A DNA stretch of 64,000 bases from Actinomycetota bacterium. GTDB lineage: Bacteria > Actinomycetota > Thermoleophilia > Solirubrobacterales > Solirubrobacteraceae. A program made the position numbers and the translations under genes. Below the pieces are notes generated by a model. The model was not told the DNA's origin and made no database searches. It saw only the letters and a list, made by a program, of their open reading frames with translations. The stretch is taken from assembly GCA_005888335.1 (NCBI GenBank), contig VAWY01000127.1, positions 1 to 64,000 of the forward strand, given 5' to 3'. This document shows, one piece after another, positions 43,249 through 51,131 of this stretch. Position 1 is the stretch's first letter. Each line of letters opens with the position of its first letter.

Positions 43249-43293
43249 GCATCCGCTGAACCGCTTCCCGGTGTGAACCGGTGCGGCCGCGCC

Positions 43294-43299
43294 TAGAGT
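43294..43299 (+). promoter_or_regulatory. Leaderless-type -10 box of the unrecognised gene at 43307
   Basis: TAGAGT (fitting TANNNT) is followed by seven bases and then the GTG start, with no ribosome binding site. A GTGTGA at 43271-43276 sits 17 bp upstream as a weak -35. Pattern-based call. Confidence 0.45.
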
Positions 43300-43306
43300 T
43301 TGCGGC

Positions 43307-45079
43307 GTGGCCGTCCCCCGCCTCCGCCTCTCCAACGCGCCCCTCGGGATGCGGCAGGCGCAGCAGCTCTCCGACGAGGTCGAGCTCTACCACCGCACCT
43401 ACAGCACGCTGCTGCGGTCGTCGGGCGAGACGCTCCTGCGCGTCCTCGAGCCCTCGCACCGCGCGATGGGCTCGAGCCTGCACGCCGGCGCCGACGCCCA
43501 GGAGCTCGACCTCGGCGCCTTCCTGTACGCCACCCACCGGCTCCCGGCCGGCGTGTGGCGCGCGCAGCTCGTCGTCATGGGTCAGGAGGCGGCGACGTTC
43601 ACCCGCCACGGCTTCGGCCCCCTGGACGACTGGCGGACCGTCGAGGCGCCGGCCCGCCGGCGGCGCTGGCACGACGACGGCGCCGGCACGCTCGCCGTGC
43701 TGATCGCGTCGAGCTCGGACCTCGACGACCTGATCCCCACCCTCGTCGCCTACCAGATCGAGTTCAACAAGCTGCACCGCCTCGCCGCGGCGGCCGACCC
43801 GCCGGACGAGGTCGACGCCGGCTGGTGCGCGGAGGCGCTGGGCGGCTCGCTCGCCGACTGGGTGCGCGTCGGCGAGGCGTGGGCCGGCGGCCTCGGCGCG
43901 TTCGTCGAGGAGGTCCGCCGCCGCGAGCTCGAGCTGCGCGTCCGCGTCCTCGGCGGCAGCGAGGTCGGCTACGCGCGGGTGACGCGGCGCTGGTGGGAGC
44001 CCGTGCTCGCCTCGCTGCGCGAGCAGGGCCTCACCGACCGGCCGCTCTACTTCGTCTCGTCGAACACGCACTCGCTCGTGAACCTGCTGACCGGCACCGC
44101 CCGCCTGCGCGAGCGCGAGATCGTCGCGTGGCTGGAGCGCGAGGGCCCCGACTACCTGCGCGAGGAGCTGGCGAAGTTCACGGCCGGGCGGACGAAGGGC
44201 TCGTGGGAGAACTTCCTGTACTTCTGCGCGCGGCTGTTCTTCGAGGCCCAGCCGGAGGACTCGGCCGCGTGGGTCGAGCGCCGCCGCCACGAGCACGCGG
44301 TCGGCATCACGCACCTGCCCAGCCGCACCGCGCTGCGGGTGTCGGCCCAGGTGATCGCGCTCGACCGGCTGGACCCGCAGGTGCTCGACTCGCGGCTGCA
44401 GGACCTCGACGCGCCGCGCCTGCGCGCCAGCGGCGCGGTGATCGTCAACGTCGACTATCCGCTCGGCCTCGCCGCCTACAACGTCCTGCGCGAGATCGGC
44501 GAGTCGACCGACACGCTGCGCGGCGTCTACGTGCTGGGCAAGGCGGCGACCCTGAACGCCGATGTCGGCGACGTGATGATCTCCAACGTCATCCACGACG
44601 AGCACTCCGGCTCGACGTACTGGCTCGACAACGCGTTCTCGTTCGACGACATCCAGCCGTTCCTGGTCTTCGGCTCGGGGCTGGACAACCAGCGCGCAGT
44701 GACGGTCAAGAGCACGTTCCTGCAGAACCGCCAGTACCTCGACTTCTACTACCGCGAGGCGTTCACCGTGGTCGAGATGGAGGCCGGGCCCTACTGCGAC
44801 GCGGTGTACGAGATCGCCGACGTCGACCGCTATCCGGTCGGCGAGGCGGTGAACTTCGCCAAGCTGCCGATCGACTTCGGCGTCATCCACTACGCGTCGG
44901 ACACGCCGTACACGCAGGCGCGCACGCTGGGCGCCCGCGGGCTGTCGTACTTCGGGATGGACTCGACGTACGCGTCGTCGCTGGCCATCGTGCGGCGCGT
45001 GCTCGCGCTCGAGGGCGTGCTCGAGCGCCGCGACCGGACCGCGCTCGCTACGTCGCCTGCGCCATCCGCGCCGCGATGA
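43307..45079 (+). CDS. Large protein with nucleoside-phosphorylase-like C-terminus (DUF6909-like), unknown function
   Basis: A 590-residue protein from a GTG at 43307 that I cannot name securely. The N-terminal 350 residues are mixed and mostly helical, with an STLLRSSGETLLRVLEPSHR start and a TGTARLREREIVAWLE segment. The last 230 residues recall the purine nucleoside phosphorylase fold: GVYVLGKAATLNADVGDVMI, a VKSTFLQNRQYLDFYY region, then VVEMEAGPYCDAVYEI like the acidic nucleoside-binding motif, and IDFGVIHYASDTPYT like the late I-S-D motif. It has no signal peptide. It may bind or cleave a nucleoside or related ribosyl compound, but this is inference. Confidence 0.8.
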   Translation: MAVPRLRLSNAPLGMRQAQQLSDEVELYHRTYSTLLRSSGETLLRVLEPSHRAMGSSLHAGADAQELDLGAFLYATHRLPAGVWRAQLVVMGQEAATFTRHGFGPLDDWRTVEAPARRRRWHDDGAGTLAVLIASSSDLDDLIPTLVAYQIEFNKLHRLAAAADPPDEVDAGWCAEALGGSLADWVRVGEAWAGGLGAFVEEVRRRELELRVRVLGGSEVGYARVTRRWWEPVLASLREQGLTDRPLYFVSSNTHSLVNLLTGTARLREREIVAWLEREGPDYLREELAKFTAGRTKGSWENFLYFCARLFFEAQPEDSAAWVERRRHEHAVGITHLPSRTALRVSAQVIALDRLDPQVLDSRLQDLDAPRLRASGAVIVNVDYPLGLAAYNVLREIGESTDTLRGVYVLGKAATLNADVGDVMISNVIHDEHSGSTYWLDNAFSFDDIQPFLVFGSGLDNQRAVTVKSTFLQNRQYLDFYYREAFTVVEMEAGPYCDAVYEIADVDRYPVGEAVNFAKLPIDFGVIHYASDTPYTQARTLGARGLSYFGMDSTYASSLAIVRRVLALEGVLERRDRTALATSPAPSAPR

Positions 45080-45228
45080 GCAGCTCGACGAGGTCGTCGA
45101 CGCGGCGCAGGTGCTCACCCGCCGCGCCGCGGCCGCGCGGATGAAGATCAGGTCCTCGCGCTCGACTACTCCGCGAGCTCGTCCAGCCGCTTCGTGACCC
45201 CCGCGACGAGCCTCGCCACCGCCTCCAT
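45048..45228 (-). pseudogene. Possible decayed small reading frame
   Basis: From an ATG at 45228 the minus strand reads MEAVARLVAGVTKRLDELAE and then stops. The next two frames continue in coding-like style: VVEREDLIFIRAAAARR, then GEHLRRVDDLVELLIAARMA followed by QAT and a stop at 45048. Joining the three needs two frame changes within 60 codons. This could be a broken gene of about 60 residues, or chance in GC-rich DNA. It overlaps the tail of the plus-strand gene ending at 45079. The rest of the gap to 45367 has a GGCGAC-N7-GTCGCC hairpin (45265-45283) and no gene. Confidence 0.3.
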
Positions 45229-45367
45229 CTCAGGCGCTCGATTGTAAGCCGATCACAAACGCCGGGCGACGGCTTCGGTCGCCGATCCAGTGACCGCGAG
45301 CCCCCGTGGCGCGACCCTTCAGAGAGCGGGAGCGACGACCGTTGACCCCCGCCCCGAGGAGGAGAGA

Positions 45368-47185
45368 ATGGATGTGGACGCGAAGCCCGATGCGCGACAA
45401 GGCGCCGGCCGAGGTCGCCGGCGCGCGGAGGTGACCGAGATGGCGCTCACGACGCCCCCGACCGGAGGCACGCCGACGAAGGCGCGATCGACGGGCCGGG
45501 CCGCCCGGACCACGAAGGCCGGCCGCGCCGCCCTGGACGTGCTGCTCACCGACGCGGCCGTCGACGGCGGGACGGCGGGGCGGTTCGTCAAGCCGGGCGC
45601 CGCGGCGAAGGTCATGGCGGGCCTGGCGCGCCATCCCGCGCGCACCGGGCGCCGCGTCGCCGGGCTGGGCGGCGAGCTGGCGCGCGTGGCCGCCGGGCGC
45701 TCGGACGTCGCCCCCGCCAAGGGCGACCGCCGCTTCACCGACCCCGCCTGGGAGGGCAACGCGCTGTTGCGCCGCCTCCTCCAGGCCTACCTCGCCGGCG
45801 GGCGCACGGTCGACGACCTGATCTCCGACGCCGGGGTCGACTGGCGCACCGAGCGCCAGGCGCGCTTCGCCGCCGCCAACATCCTCGACGCGCTGGCGCC
45901 GACCAACTTCCCGTGGTCGAACCCGGCGGTGATCAAGGACATCGTCGACCACGGCGGATCCGGGCTGCAGCGCGGCCTGCGCCAGCTCGCCGGCGACGTC
46001 GTGCACCGGCGGCTGCCCGCGAGCGTCGACACGACGAAGTTCGCCGTCGGCGAGAACCTCGCCGTCACGCCGGGTGCGGTCGTGCTGCGCACCGAGGTCT
46101 TCGAGCTCATCCAGTACGAGCCGCGCGCCGCGCGCGTTCGCGAGGTCCCGGTCCTCGTCGTCCCGCCGACGATCAACAAGTACTACATCCTCGACCTGGC
46201 GCCCGAGCGCAGCCTCGTCGAGCACCTGCTCGAGCAGGGCCAGCAGGTCTTCATGGTCTCCTGGCGCAACCCCGACGCCGAGCAGGGCCACTTCGACCTC
46301 GACACCTACGCGAGCGCGGTCCTCGAGGCACGCGAGGCGGTCGCCGAGATCGCGCGCAGCGAGTCCGCGCACGTCATGGCCGCGTGCTCGGGCGGGATCA
46401 TCAGCGCGTGCGCGCTCGGTCACCTCGCCGCCAAGGGGCGGCGGTCGGAGGTCGCGAGCCTCACGCTGCTTGTCTGCGCGCTCGACCAGGCGCAGGCCGG
46501 GACGGTCTCGGCGCTGACCAGCCGCGAGCTCGCCGCCGCCGCGGTCGCCGAGTCCGCGCGCAAGGGCTACCTCGACGGGCAGGCGCTGGCCGGCGTGTTC
46601 GCGTGGCTGAGGCCCAACGACCTCATCTGGAACTACTGGGTCAGCAACTACCTGCTCGGCCGCAGGCCGCCCGCGTTCGACATCCTGTTCTGGAACCAGG
46701 ACACGGTCAGGCTCGCCGCCGGGCTGCACCGCGACTTCATCAAGATCGCGCTCGACAACCTGCTCACCCGCTCGGGCGCGGTCGACGTCCTGGGCACGCC
46801 CGTGGACCTGCACGCCGTCGACGTCGACACCTATCTCGTCGCCGGCCTCAACGACCACATCGTCCCGTGGGAGAACGCGTACCGCAGCAGCCTGCTCTTC
46901 GGCGGCGACACGCGGTTCGTGCTGTCGACGAGCGGTCACATCCAGGCGCTCGTCAACCCGCCGAGCGAGGAGTCCCGCAGGAGCTACCGCGTCAGCGACG
47001 AGCGCCTCGCCGACGAGGGCGAATGGCTCGACCAGGCGACGACGAAGCGCGGCAGCTGGTGGCCCGACTACGTCGAGTGGCTCGGCGAGCGCTCGGGCGA
47101 GCTCAAACCCGCGAAGAAGACGCTCGGCAGCCGCAAGCACCGAGCGGTGGCCAAGGCGCCCGGGAGCTACGTGCATGCCGGCTGA
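45368..47185 (+). CDS. phaC: Class I-like poly(3-hydroxyalkanoate) synthase
   Basis: A 605-residue protein. A basic, disordered head of about 50 residues precedes the PhaC N-domain (FTDPAWEGNALLRRLLQAYL, then NFPWSNPAVIKDIVDHGGSG). In the catalytic domain, the cysteine box is MAACSGG with C340, the Asp in AGLNDHIVPW and the His in TSGHIQALVNPP. PPTINKYYILDLAPERSLVE is also typical. The first Gly of the usual GxCxGG box is Ala here. GGAGGAGAG lies just before the ATG at 45368. It is followed, with an 11-bp overlap, by a hydrolase resembling the one beside WS/DGAT. Confidence 0.94.
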   Translation: MDVDAKPDARQGAGRGRRRAEVTEMALTTPPTGGTPTKARSTGRAARTTKAGRAALDVLLTDAAVDGGTAGRFVKPGAAAKVMAGLARHPARTGRRVAGLGGELARVAAGRSDVAPAKGDRRFTDPAWEGNALLRRLLQAYLAGGRTVDDLISDAGVDWRTERQARFAAANILDALAPTNFPWSNPAVIKDIVDHGGSGLQRGLRQLAGDVVHRRLPASVDTTKFAVGENLAVTPGAVVLRTEVFELIQYEPRAARVREVPVLVVPPTINKYYILDLAPERSLVEHLLEQGQQVFMVSWRNPDAEQGHFDLDTYASAVLEAREAVAEIARSESAHVMAACSGGIISACALGHLAAKGRRSEVASLTLLVCALDQAQAGTVSALTSRELAAAAVAESARKGYLDGQALAGVFAWLRPNDLIWNYWVSNYLLGRRPPAFDILFWNQDTVRLAAGLHRDFIKIALDNLLTRSGAVDVLGTPVDLHAVDVDTYLVAGLNDHIVPWENAYRSSLLFGGDTRFVLSTSGHIQALVNPPSEESRRSYRVSDERLADEGEWLDQATTKRGSWWPDYVEWLGERSGELKPAKKTLGSRKHRAVAKAPGSYVHAG

Positions 47186-47993
47186 GGGCGCGCGAGCCCT
47201 GCGGCTCGTCACCGAGGCCGAGCCGCCCCCCGGCGACGTTCTTCCGCCCGAGCTGCCCGCGCAGCCGCACTGGTGGGGGCGCCCGCTGGCCGAGACGCGC
47301 TGCCAGCTCGAGCTGGCGCGCCTGCTCGTCGACCCGGTCTGGGCCGGCCTGGGCGTGCGCCACGGCGACGGACGGCCGGTCGTGGTGATGCCGGGCTTCC
47401 TCGCCGGCGACCCGACGCTCGCCGTGCTCGCGAGCTGGCTGCGGCGGATCGGCTACCGGCCGTCCACCTGCGGCTTCGTGGGCAACGTCGACTGCTCGGA
47501 CCGCGCGCTCGAGCGCGTCGAGCGGCGCGTCGCCGCCCTGCACGCCCGGCACGGGCGGCGCGTCGCGCTCGTCGGCCACAGCCGCGGCGGACACTTCGCC
47601 CGCGCGCTGGGCGTCCAGCGGCCGGAGCTGGTCTCGCACGCCATCTCGATGGGCGCGGACCTCAACGGCATGTTCGGTATCAGCGCGCCGACGCTGCTCG
47701 CGGTCGGCGCGGCGCGCCGCGCCCTGCGCGCCACCCGCCGCGCCCGCGCCGAGGCGTGCTTCAGCGCCGACTGCCACTGCGGCTACGGCCGCGCCTTCCG
47801 CGCCCCGTTTCCGCACGACCAGGTCCGGCTGACCAGCATCTACAGCAAGGGCGATGGCGTCGTGCGCTGGAAGGGCTGCGTCATCCCCGGCGCCGACTGC
47901 ATCGAGGTCACCGGCAGCCACGTCGGCCTGATCTTCAACCGCAAGGCCTACCGGGCGCTCGCCGCCGCGCTGGCCCAGCCCGAGCTCCCATGA
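47175..47993 (+). CDS. Alpha/beta-hydrolase coupled to PHA synthase
   Basis: Encodes 272 residues from an ATG 11 bp inside the phaC end. Lipase features are VVVMPGFLAGDPTL, nucleophile elbow LVGHSRGGHF, the acid in YSKGDGVVRW and the His in TGSHVGLIFN. Cys-rich loop CFSADCHCGYG occurs before the acid, in the same place as the Cys cluster of the protein at 9193-9966. The coupling to phaC suggests polyester mobilisation or chain transfer, such as a PHA depolymerase-like role; this is inferred. No signal peptide, so it acts inside the cell. Confidence 0.85.
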   Translation: MPAEGARALRLVTEAEPPPGDVLPPELPAQPHWWGRPLAETRCQLELARLLVDPVWAGLGVRHGDGRPVVVMPGFLAGDPTLAVLASWLRRIGYRPSTCGFVGNVDCSDRALERVERRVAALHARHGRRVALVGHSRGGHFARALGVQRPELVSHAISMGADLNGMFGISAPTLLAVGAARRALRATRRARAEACFSADCHCGYGRAFRAPFPHDQVRLTSIYSKGDGVVRWKGCVIPGADCIEVTGSHVGLIFNRKAYRALAAALAQPELP

Positions 47994-48003
47994 GAGGACA
48001 GCC

Positions 48004-49203
48004 ATGACCGTCACGATGCCCTACGCGCACCTCGGCGAGGCGCTCGCCACCGACTACTTCTTCGTGCGCGACCAGTTCAGCGACGAGCAGTGGGAGCGCT
48101 TCCTCGCCACCCGGCGCTTCGTCGACCAGGAGGTGCTGCCCGTCATCGGCGACTACTGGGAGCGCGCCGAGCTGCCCTGGCCGCTGATGCGGCGGCTCGC
48201 CGAGCTCGAAGTCGTCGGCGAGGACATCCAGGGCTACGGCTGCCCGGGGATGAGCCCGCTGTCGTGCGGGCTGGTCAACATGGAGCTCCACCGCGGCGAC
48301 GGCAGCCTCGGCACGTTCCTCGGCGTGCAGTCGGGCCTGGCGATGAAGGCGATCGCCATGCTCGGCTCCGAGGAGCAGAAGCAGCGCTGGCTGCCGGAGA
48401 TGGCGCGGCTGGACAAGATCGGCGCGTTCGCCCTGACCGAGCCCGAGCACGGCTCGGACTCGGTGGCGCTGGAGACGACCGCGCGCCGCGACGGCGACGC
48501 CTACGTGATCGACGGCGCCAAGCGCTGGATCGGCAACGGCACGATCGCCGACGTCGTCGTGGTGTGGGCGCGCTCGGACGAGGACGGCCAGGTCAAGGGC
48601 TTCCTCGTCGAGACCGATACGCCCGAATACGACGCGCGCGTCATGGAGCACAAGGGGGCGGCGCGCGCCGTCTGGCAGGCCGACATCCGCCTCGACGGGG
48701 TGCGGGTGCCCGCTGAGAGCCGGCTGCCCGGTGCGAACACGTTCAAGGACGCGGGCCGCGTGCTGACGACCACGCGCGGGACGGTCGCCTGGGCGGCGCT
48801 CGGCCACGCCGTCGCCGCCTATGACACGGCGCTGACGTACACCAAGCAGCGCCGGCAGTTCGGGCGGCCGCTGTGCAGCTTCCAGATCGTCCAGGATCGC
48901 CTGGTCAAGATGCTCGCCGAGGTCACCGCCATGCAGCTGTACTGCATGCAGATCGCCCGGCTCGCCGAGTGCGGCCGGCTGTCGGACACCATCGCGGGCC
49001 TGGCCAAGATGAACAACACCCGCAAGGCCCGCCAGGTGATCGCCGATGCGCGGGACCTGCTCGGCGGCAACGGGATCCTGCTCGACAACCACATCATCCG
49101 CCACCACACCGACATCGAGGTCCTTCACACCTACGAGGGCACGGAGACGATCCAGACGCTCGTCGTCGGACGAGACATCACCGGCATCGGCGCGTTCGCC
49201 TAA
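48004..49203 (+). CDS. Acyl-CoA dehydrogenase (glutaryl-CoA dehydrogenase-like)
   Basis: A 399-residue flavoprotein. Motifs are FALTEPEHGSDSVALETTAR at the FAD/substrate site, the GAKRWIGNGTIADV strand, KQRRQFGRPLCSFQIVQDRL and the catalytic base in YEGTETIQTLVVGRDITGIG, positioned as in glutaryl-CoA dehydrogenase. It oxidises an acyl-CoA to the enoyl-CoA and passes electrons to ETF. GAGAGGACAGCC precedes the ATG at 48004. It is the last gene of the phaC-hydrolase direction, so it may feed hydroxyacyl-CoA metabolism along with the enoyl-CoA hydratase at 50328. Confidence 0.93.
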   Translation: MTVTMPYAHLGEALATDYFFVRDQFSDEQWERFLATRRFVDQEVLPVIGDYWERAELPWPLMRRLAELEVVGEDIQGYGCPGMSPLSCGLVNMELHRGDGSLGTFLGVQSGLAMKAIAMLGSEEQKQRWLPEMARLDKIGAFALTEPEHGSDSVALETTARRDGDAYVIDGAKRWIGNGTIADVVVVWARSDEDGQVKGFLVETDTPEYDARVMEHKGAARAVWQADIRLDGVRVPAESRLPGANTFKDAGRVLTTTRGTVAWAALGHAVAAYDTALTYTKQRRQFGRPLCSFQIVQDRLVKMLAEVTAMQLYCMQIARLAECGRLSDTIAGLAKMNNTRKARQVIADARDLLGGNGILLDNHIIRHHTDIEVLHTYEGTETIQTLVVGRDITGIGAFA

Positions 49204-49217
49204 GCCCGGATCTCAGG

Positions 49218-50258
49218 CTAAGGCACGAGCACGAGCTTCGTCGGCGGGTCGGCGAGCGCCTCGGGGGCGTCGTCGAAGCCGACGACCGCGCTCGTGACCG
49301 GGGCGGGGTCGAGCCGGCCGTCGGAGATGAGCGCCAGCACGTCGGGGATCAGGGCCCGCGCGTGGACGCGCCCGGCGTGCAGCGTGCACCCGCGCGTGTA
49401 CATCTCCAGCAGCGGCAGCGGCGTCTGCGCCTCGAAGTAGATCGCCACGCTCGTGCACGTCCCGTTGGCGGCGGTCGAGCGGATCGCGGCGTGCAGGCCG
49501 GCGTGATCGCCCGACGCGTCGACGGTGACGGGGAAGCGGCCGAGCTTGGCCGGCCAGGCCGGCGCGCCGTCGTCGCCGACGGGGACCTCCAGCGGCTCGG
49601 CGCCCAGCGCGGCTGCACGCTCGAGGCGCGCCGGCTCGCTGTCGGCGTAGACGACGCGCCCCGCCCCCAGGGCGAGCGCGCACGCGGCCGCGTAGAGACC
49701 GACGCTGCGCGCCAATCCGCCCGCCACGAGCACCTCGGCGCCCGGAACGGCGGCGAGCGGCGCGGCGACCGCGCGAAAGCCGTCGGGGACGTTGTCGGCG
49801 ACGCTGGCGACGGCCACCGGATCGACGCCGCCCGGCAGCCGGACGAGCATCGCGTCGGCGAACGGGACGCGCACGACGTCGGCGAGCGCACCGCCCCAGT
49901 CGCCCCCCAGCGGCTTCATGCCGTACGCCGAGCCGCGCGGCACCGTCGTGCAGCTGCCCGTGTGCCCCGCCGAGCACGCCGCGCACGCGCCGCAGGAGAT
50001 CTGGAACGGCACCACGACCACGTCGCCGGGGGCGACGGCGCGCACGGCGTCGCCGACCTCGACGACCTCGCCGACGCACTCGTGTCCGAGCGCGAAGGGC
50101 TCCACGACCGGCACGCGCCCGGACAGGAAGGCGCCGTCGAGGTCGCACATCGCGACGGCCAGGGGCCTCACCAGCGCCTCGCCGTCGCCGCCGAGCGCCG
50201 GGCGCGGCGCGTCGCGCCACTCGACCGACCGGGCGCCCGTGATCTCGAGCTGTCGCAC
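49218..50258 (-). CDS. Zinc-binding medium-chain alcohol dehydrogenase
   Basis: Encodes 346 residues from a GTG at 50258. Zinc ligands are in AMCDLDGAFLSG and LGHECVGEV, and the structural zinc site is CGACAACSAGHTGSC. The cofactor motif is EVLVAGGLARSVGLYAAACA, atypical because the third Gly of GxGxxG is Ala-Arg. The family oxidises alcohols or reduces aldehydes. GATACT ends six bases before the GTG, again suggesting a leaderless start. It is divergent from enoyl-CoA hydratase. Substrate unknown. Confidence 0.88.
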   Translation of the reverse strand: MRQLEITGARSVEWRDAPRPALGGDGEALVRPLAVAMCDLDGAFLSGRVPVVEPFALGHECVGEVVEVGDAVRAVAPGDVVVVPFQISCGACAACSAGHTGSCTTVPRGSAYGMKPLGGDWGGALADVVRVPFADAMLVRLPGGVDPVAVASVADNVPDGFRAVAAPLAAVPGAEVLVAGGLARSVGLYAAACALALGAGRVVYADSEPARLERAAALGAEPLEVPVGDDGAPAWPAKLGRFPVTVDASGDHAGLHAAIRSTAANGTCTSVAIYFEAQTPLPLLEMYTRGCTLHAGRVHARALIPDVLALISDGRLDPAPVTSAVVGFDDAPEALADPPTKLVLVP

Positions 50259-50327
50259 GAGCTCAGTATCGACCCGCGGCGCGTCATGCGCCACGCTTGT
50301 GCGCCCGCGACGGAAAGGGAGCAGCCC

Positions 50328-51131
50328 GTGACCGACGTCCTGCTGAGCGACACGCCGCGTCCGCACGTGCGGGTCCTCACGCTCAACCGCCCCGACAACC
50401 TCAACGCGATGACGGCCGAGCTGTGCGGGGCGCTGCACCGCGAGCTCGAGGCGGTCGCCGGCGATCGCTCGTGTCGCGCGGTCGTCCTCACCGGCGCCGG
50501 GCGCGCCTTCTGCGTCGGCCTCGACCTGCGCGGCTACGGCGCGGCGCCCGGGAACGACGGCACCGACCCGTCGCGCGACCGGCTGACCAACCAGGAGCAC
50601 ATGTCGCGGCTGATCCTGCGGCTGCGCGCGACGCCGCAGCCGGTCATCGCGGCGGTCAACGGGGCGTCCGCCGGGTTCGGCCTGGCGCTGGCGCTGGGCA
50701 GCGACATCCGCTACGCGGCGCGGTCCGCCGTCTTCCGTGCCGCGTTCCTCAACATCGGCGTGTCGAACTGCGACATGGCGACCAGCTGGCTGCTGCCAAG
50801 GCTCGTGGGCGCGTCCCGCGCATTCGAGCTGCTGCTCACCGCGCGGCGCGTGAACGCCGACGAGGCCGAGCGCATCGGGCTCGTCGCCGAGACCGTCGAC
50901 GACGACGCGCTGCTCGACCGCGCGCTGCAGGGCGCCGAGGACATCGCCGCGTGGGCGCCGTGGGGCGTGCGGCTGACCAAGCAGGGCATGTGGTCGGCGC
51001 TCGAGATGCCGGCCGAGCAGACGGCCGTCGAGTACGAGGATCGCCAGCAGATCATGGCGACGTTCGGCCAGGCGCCGCCCGAGGCCGTCGCGGCGTTCCT
51101 CGAGAAGCGGCCGGCGCGCTTCGCCGACTAG
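50328..51131 (+). CDS. Enoyl-CoA hydratase/isomerase family protein
   Basis: Encodes 267 residues from a GTG at 50328, chosen because AAGGGAG lies at 50315-50321. The crotonase fold shows LTLNRPDNLNAMTAELCGAL, LTGAGRAFCVGLDLRG, oxyanion-hole loop NGASAGFGLALALGSDIRYA and VNADEAERIGLVAETV. The position that is Glu in GGGCELA of hydratases is Gly here, so it may be an isomerase or act on an unusual acyl-CoA. Its stop overlaps the convergent permease gene by three bases. Confidence 0.9.
   Translation: MTDVLLSDTPRPHVRVLTLNRPDNLNAMTAELCGALHRELEAVAGDRSCRAVVLTGAGRAFCVGLDLRGYGAAPGNDGTDPSRDRLTNQEHMSRLILRLRATPQPVIAAVNGASAGFGLALALGSDIRYAARSAVFRAAFLNIGVSNCDMATSWLLPRLVGASRAFELLLTARRVNADEAERIGLVAETVDDDALLDRALQGAEDIAAWAPWGVRLTKQGMWSALEMPAEQTAVEYEDRQQIMATFGQAPPEAVAAFLEKRPARFAD

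Noticed and set aside
45265..45283. Terminator after the gene ending at 45079
   Set aside because: Only a 6-bp stem with a 7-base loop, no T-run, and about 190 bp from the stop.
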